A stretch of 63,312 nucleotides of DNA from Bacteroidota bacterium (GTDB lineage: Bacteria; Bacteroidota; Bacteroidia; Chitinophagales; Chitinophagaceae), in assembly GCA_947451115.1 (NCBI GenBank), contig CANFXV010000011.1, forward strand, positions 1 to 63,312. Direction: 5' to 3'. Every line of letters begins with the position of its first letter. The stretch's first letter is position 1. Shown here one piece after another: positions 61,779 to 63,312 of this stretch. Position numbers and translations under genes: made by a program. The notes beneath the pieces were generated by a model. It ran no database searches. It saw nothing but the letters and a program-made list of their open reading frames with translations, and was not told the DNA's origin.

Positions 61779-61810
61779 TTTGATGAATAGCCTACAATAG
61801 CCTATCTTTG
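61779..61810 (+). promoter_or_regulatory. Promoter of the phe operon
   Basis: A -33 TTTG at 61779..61782 and a -7 TATCTTTG at 61803..61810 are separated by exactly 20 nt, as in the his and trp promoters. The pheL ATG follows 6 nt after the -7 box. Confidence 0.78.
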
Positions 61811-61816
61811 TATTCG

Positions 61817-61903
61817 ATGAAAGCAAATATTAACAATTGGTTTTACTTTTTCTTTTATTTCTACTTTAACCAAAGTAGCCGGGTAGTATTTGTAAAAGCG
61901 TAA
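61817..61903 (+). CDS. pheL: phe operon leader peptide (Phe/Tyr-rich)
   Basis: A 28-residue frame whose residues 9-17 read FYFFFYFYF: six Phe and three Tyr in a row, after a single Trp8. It lies between a consensus promoter and a terminator directly ahead of pheA, so it is an attenuator leader that would respond to charged tRNA-Phe and probably also tRNA-Tyr. The antiterminator segment GCCGGG (61878..61883) lies in codons 21-23, after the Phe/Tyr run and before the stop. The ATG is 6 nt after the -7 box, implying a leaderless mRNA. Too short for normal gene calling. Confidence 0.92.
   Translation: MKANINNWFYFFFYFYFNQSSRVVFVKA
61878..61883 (+). promoter_or_regulatory. Antiterminator segment of the phe attenuator
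   Basis: GCCGGG is complementary to CCCGGC at 61926..61931 in the 5' arm of the terminator: six G-C pairs that compete with the terminator stem. Confidence 0.75.
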
Positions 61904-61922
61904 ACGAAACAACTAAACATAC

Positions 61923-61952
61923 AATCCCGGCCCACAAAGCCGGGATTTTTTT
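61923..61952 (+). terminator. Attenuator terminator abutting the pheA start codon
   Basis: AATCCCGGC (61923..61931), loop CCACAAA, GCCGGGATT (61939..61947): a perfect 9-bp stem followed by a T-tract that ends at 61952, with the pheA ATG at 61953. The hairpin would also occupy the pheA ribosome-binding region. Confidence 0.95.
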
Positions 61953-62789
61953 ATGAGTAAAAAGGTAACGATACAAGGATATGAAGGTAGTTTCCACCAA
62001 GTGGCAGCTAGGCATTTTTTTGGTAAAAATGTAGAGGTCATCACTTGTGATACATTTAGAAAAGTGGTCCAAATCGGGGCCGATCCTAAATTAGCAGATG
62101 GGGCAGTCATGGCCATAGAAAATTCTATTGCAGGCAGCATCTTACCCAATTATAATTTATTGCAAAAAAGTAAACTTCAAGTCATTGGGGAAGTATACTT
62201 ATCTATTAGTCAAAACTTATTGACATTCCCTGGTGTGAAATTGGAGGATATCAAAGAAGTGCACAGTCATCCCATGGCTATCTTACAATGTTTGGATTAT
62301 TTGGAAAAATACAATTGGAAATTGGTGGAATCAGAGGATACAGCGCTAAGCGCCAAACTATTGCATCAGAATAAAAGCAAACATACAGCGGCTATTGCAA
62401 GTAAACTAGCGGCGCAAATGTATGAGTTAGACATTGCTAGTCCAGACATACATACTTTAAAAAATAATATCACTCGTTTTTTAATCATGACTCCAATGTC
62501 GGTGAAGACCATGGTTGAAAATCCGAACAAAGCATCTATCTATTTTCAGACCGACCATTCAAGAGGTATTCTTGCCAAAGTTTTGGCCAAAATAGCACAA
62601 GGTCATGTGAATCTAAGCAAGTTACAAAGTATGCCCATTCCAGGCAGCACTTTTAAATATGGATTTTATGCTGACTTAGAATTTGACAATAAAAAACAAA
62701 TTGAAAAAGTGTTAGAGGAATTAAAAGGCTTAACCAATAGTATTAAAATATTTGGGATGTATCAAAAAGGTAAAGTGGTAAAAGGATAA
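61953..62789 (+). CDS. pheA: Prephenate dehydratase
   Basis: A 278-residue monofunctional enzyme converting prephenate to phenylpyruvate. The dehydratase domain (to about residue 180) has IQGYEGSFHQVAARHFFG, IENSIAGSILPNYNLL and the catalytic NNITRFLIM; a C-terminal ACT domain (DHSRGILAKVLAKIAQGHVNLSKLQSMPIPGSTFKYGFYADLEF in pieces) gives Phe feedback. No chorismate mutase is fused. The start directly follows the attenuator T-tract. An aminotransferase starts 2 bp after its stop. Confidence 0.97.
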   Translation: MSKKVTIQGYEGSFHQVAARHFFGKNVEVITCDTFRKVVQIGADPKLADGAVMAIENSIAGSILPNYNLLQKSKLQVIGEVYLSISQNLLTFPGVKLEDIKEVHSHPMAILQCLDYLEKYNWKLVESEDTALSAKLLHQNKSKHTAAIASKLAAQMYELDIASPDIHTLKNNITRFLIMTPMSVKTMVENPNKASIYFQTDHSRGILAKVLAKIAQGHVNLSKLQSMPIPGSTFKYGFYADLEFDNKKQIEKVLEELKGLTNSIKIFGMYQKGKVVKG

Positions 62790-62791
62790 GT

Positions 62792-63312
62792 ATGAAATGG
62801 ACAACCGCACATAGACTAGAGGGTATTGGAGAATATTATTTTTCAACCAAACTGCGCGAGATTGATGAACTCAATAAAGCGGGTAAGGGGATTATTAATT
62901 TAGGTATTGGCAGTCCGGATTTACCGCCACATCCAGAAGTGGTTCAAACTTTATACCAAGAAGCCATTAAAGAAAATGTACATGGTTATCAATCTTATAA
63001 AGGTTCGCCTATATTAAGAGAAGCGATAGCTAATTGGTATAAAAAATATTTCAAGGTAGCGGATTTGAATCCAGCTACTGAAATACTTCCTTTATTAGGA
63101 AGTAAAGAAGGGATCATGCATATATGTATGACCTATTTGAATGAAGGAGATCAGGTATTGATTCCCAATCCTGGTTATCCAACATATACAAGTGCAGTTA
63201 AATTAGCGGGTGGGACCCCGTTATACTATGAGTTGACTGCCGAAAACAGTTGGGCGCCTGACTTTGAAAATTTAGAAAAATCAGATTTATCAAAAGTCAA
63301 GTTAATGTGGGT
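62792..63312 (+). CDS. Class I/II PLP aminotransferase (aromatic/aspartate type), cut by window edge
   Basis: 173 codons before the right edge. The start MKWTTAHRLEGIGEYYFSTK is followed by INLGIGSPDLPPHPEVV, GYQSYKGSPILREAIANWY, the phosphate-binding GSKEGIMHI, and NPGYPTYTSAVKLAGG: a fold-type I aminotransferase, with the PLP lysine beyond the edge. Its place 2 bp after pheA suggests that it makes phenylalanine and tyrosine from their keto acids, and it should share control by the phe attenuator. The ATG at 62792 is the first after the pheA stop. Confidence 0.88.
   Translation, partial: MKWTTAHRLEGIGEYYFSTKLREIDELNKAGKGIINLGIGSPDLPPHPEVVQTLYQEAIKENVHGYQSYKGSPILREAIANWYKKYFKVADLNPATEILPLLGSKEGIMHICMTYLNEGDQVLIPNPGYPTYTSAVKLAGGTPLYYELTAENSWAPDFENLEKSDLSKVKLMW

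Overview
The window is about 63 kb of a low-GC (high-30s percent) chromosome from Bacteroidota, most likely family Chitinophagaceae or a close relative. The evidence is gene content (DUF5683 next to parAB and dapB, DUF4954, DUF2723, PorT-type barrels, a TonB-linked OMP_b-brl_3 protein, an UpxY/NusG paralogue, a SET protein, separate trpE-G-D-C-F-B-A genes), A-rich start contexts without Shine-Dalgarno sequences, and promoters of the Bacteroidota type (-7 TAnnTTTG, sometimes -33 TTG). I see no rRNA, phage, insertion sequence or CRISPR. Coding density is very high and no gene-free stretch exceeds 300 bases.

Layout. 1-5.7 kb (mostly minus): aconitase 5' end, a PspC protein, a 24-bp tandem repeat, kdsA, and a parA-parB-DUF5683-dapB-Rrf2-OMP run. 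5.8-19.4 kb: metallophosphoesterase, PorT-like barrel, DUF4954, DEAD-box helicase, DUF885 lipoprotein, glmS, acetyltransferase, mgtE, SET protein, lactonase and GH16 glucanase. 19.5-35.2 kb (all plus): an amino-acid supercluster, hisL-hisG-hisD-hisC, a sorbosone dehydrogenase/cytochrome c pair, hisB, trpL-trpEGDCFBA, then hisH-A-F-IE. 35.2-45.3 kb: TlpA-like thioredoxin, small membrane protein, three-gene Fe-S operon, phosphohexomutase, pcm, TonB-linked receptor, DUF445, tRNA-His. 45.4-59.6 kb: ctp protease, NusG paralogue, mtaB, DUF2723, cysteine desulfurase, glmM, PAP2, rluD-type synthase, lipB, ACC deaminase-like enzyme, nucleotidyltransferase. 59.6-63.3 kb: an ECF sigma factor with a membrane-bound trypsin-like protease that has an anti-sigma-like N-terminus, a divergent repeat lipoprotein, then pheL-pheA and the start of an aminotransferase.

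Most notable system. Three operons (his, trp, phe) each carry a complete ribosome-mediated attenuator: a tiny leader peptide rich in the regulating residue (four His; three consecutive Trp; a nine-residue Phe/Tyr run), an antiterminator segment at or just before the leader stop codon, and an intrinsic terminator before the first structural gene. All three have the same promoter geometry (-33 TTG, 20 nt, -7 TAnnTTTG), and the leader ATG lies only 4-7 nt after the -7 box, so the leader mRNAs should be leaderless or nearly so. The same -7-to-ATG spacing recurs in front of several ordinary genes (DUF4954, mtaB, rluD, lipB, ctp), which also decides several start codons. Because trp lies between the two halves of his, hisHAFIE has no visible promoter or attenuator of its own and is probably controlled by the Trp attenuator.
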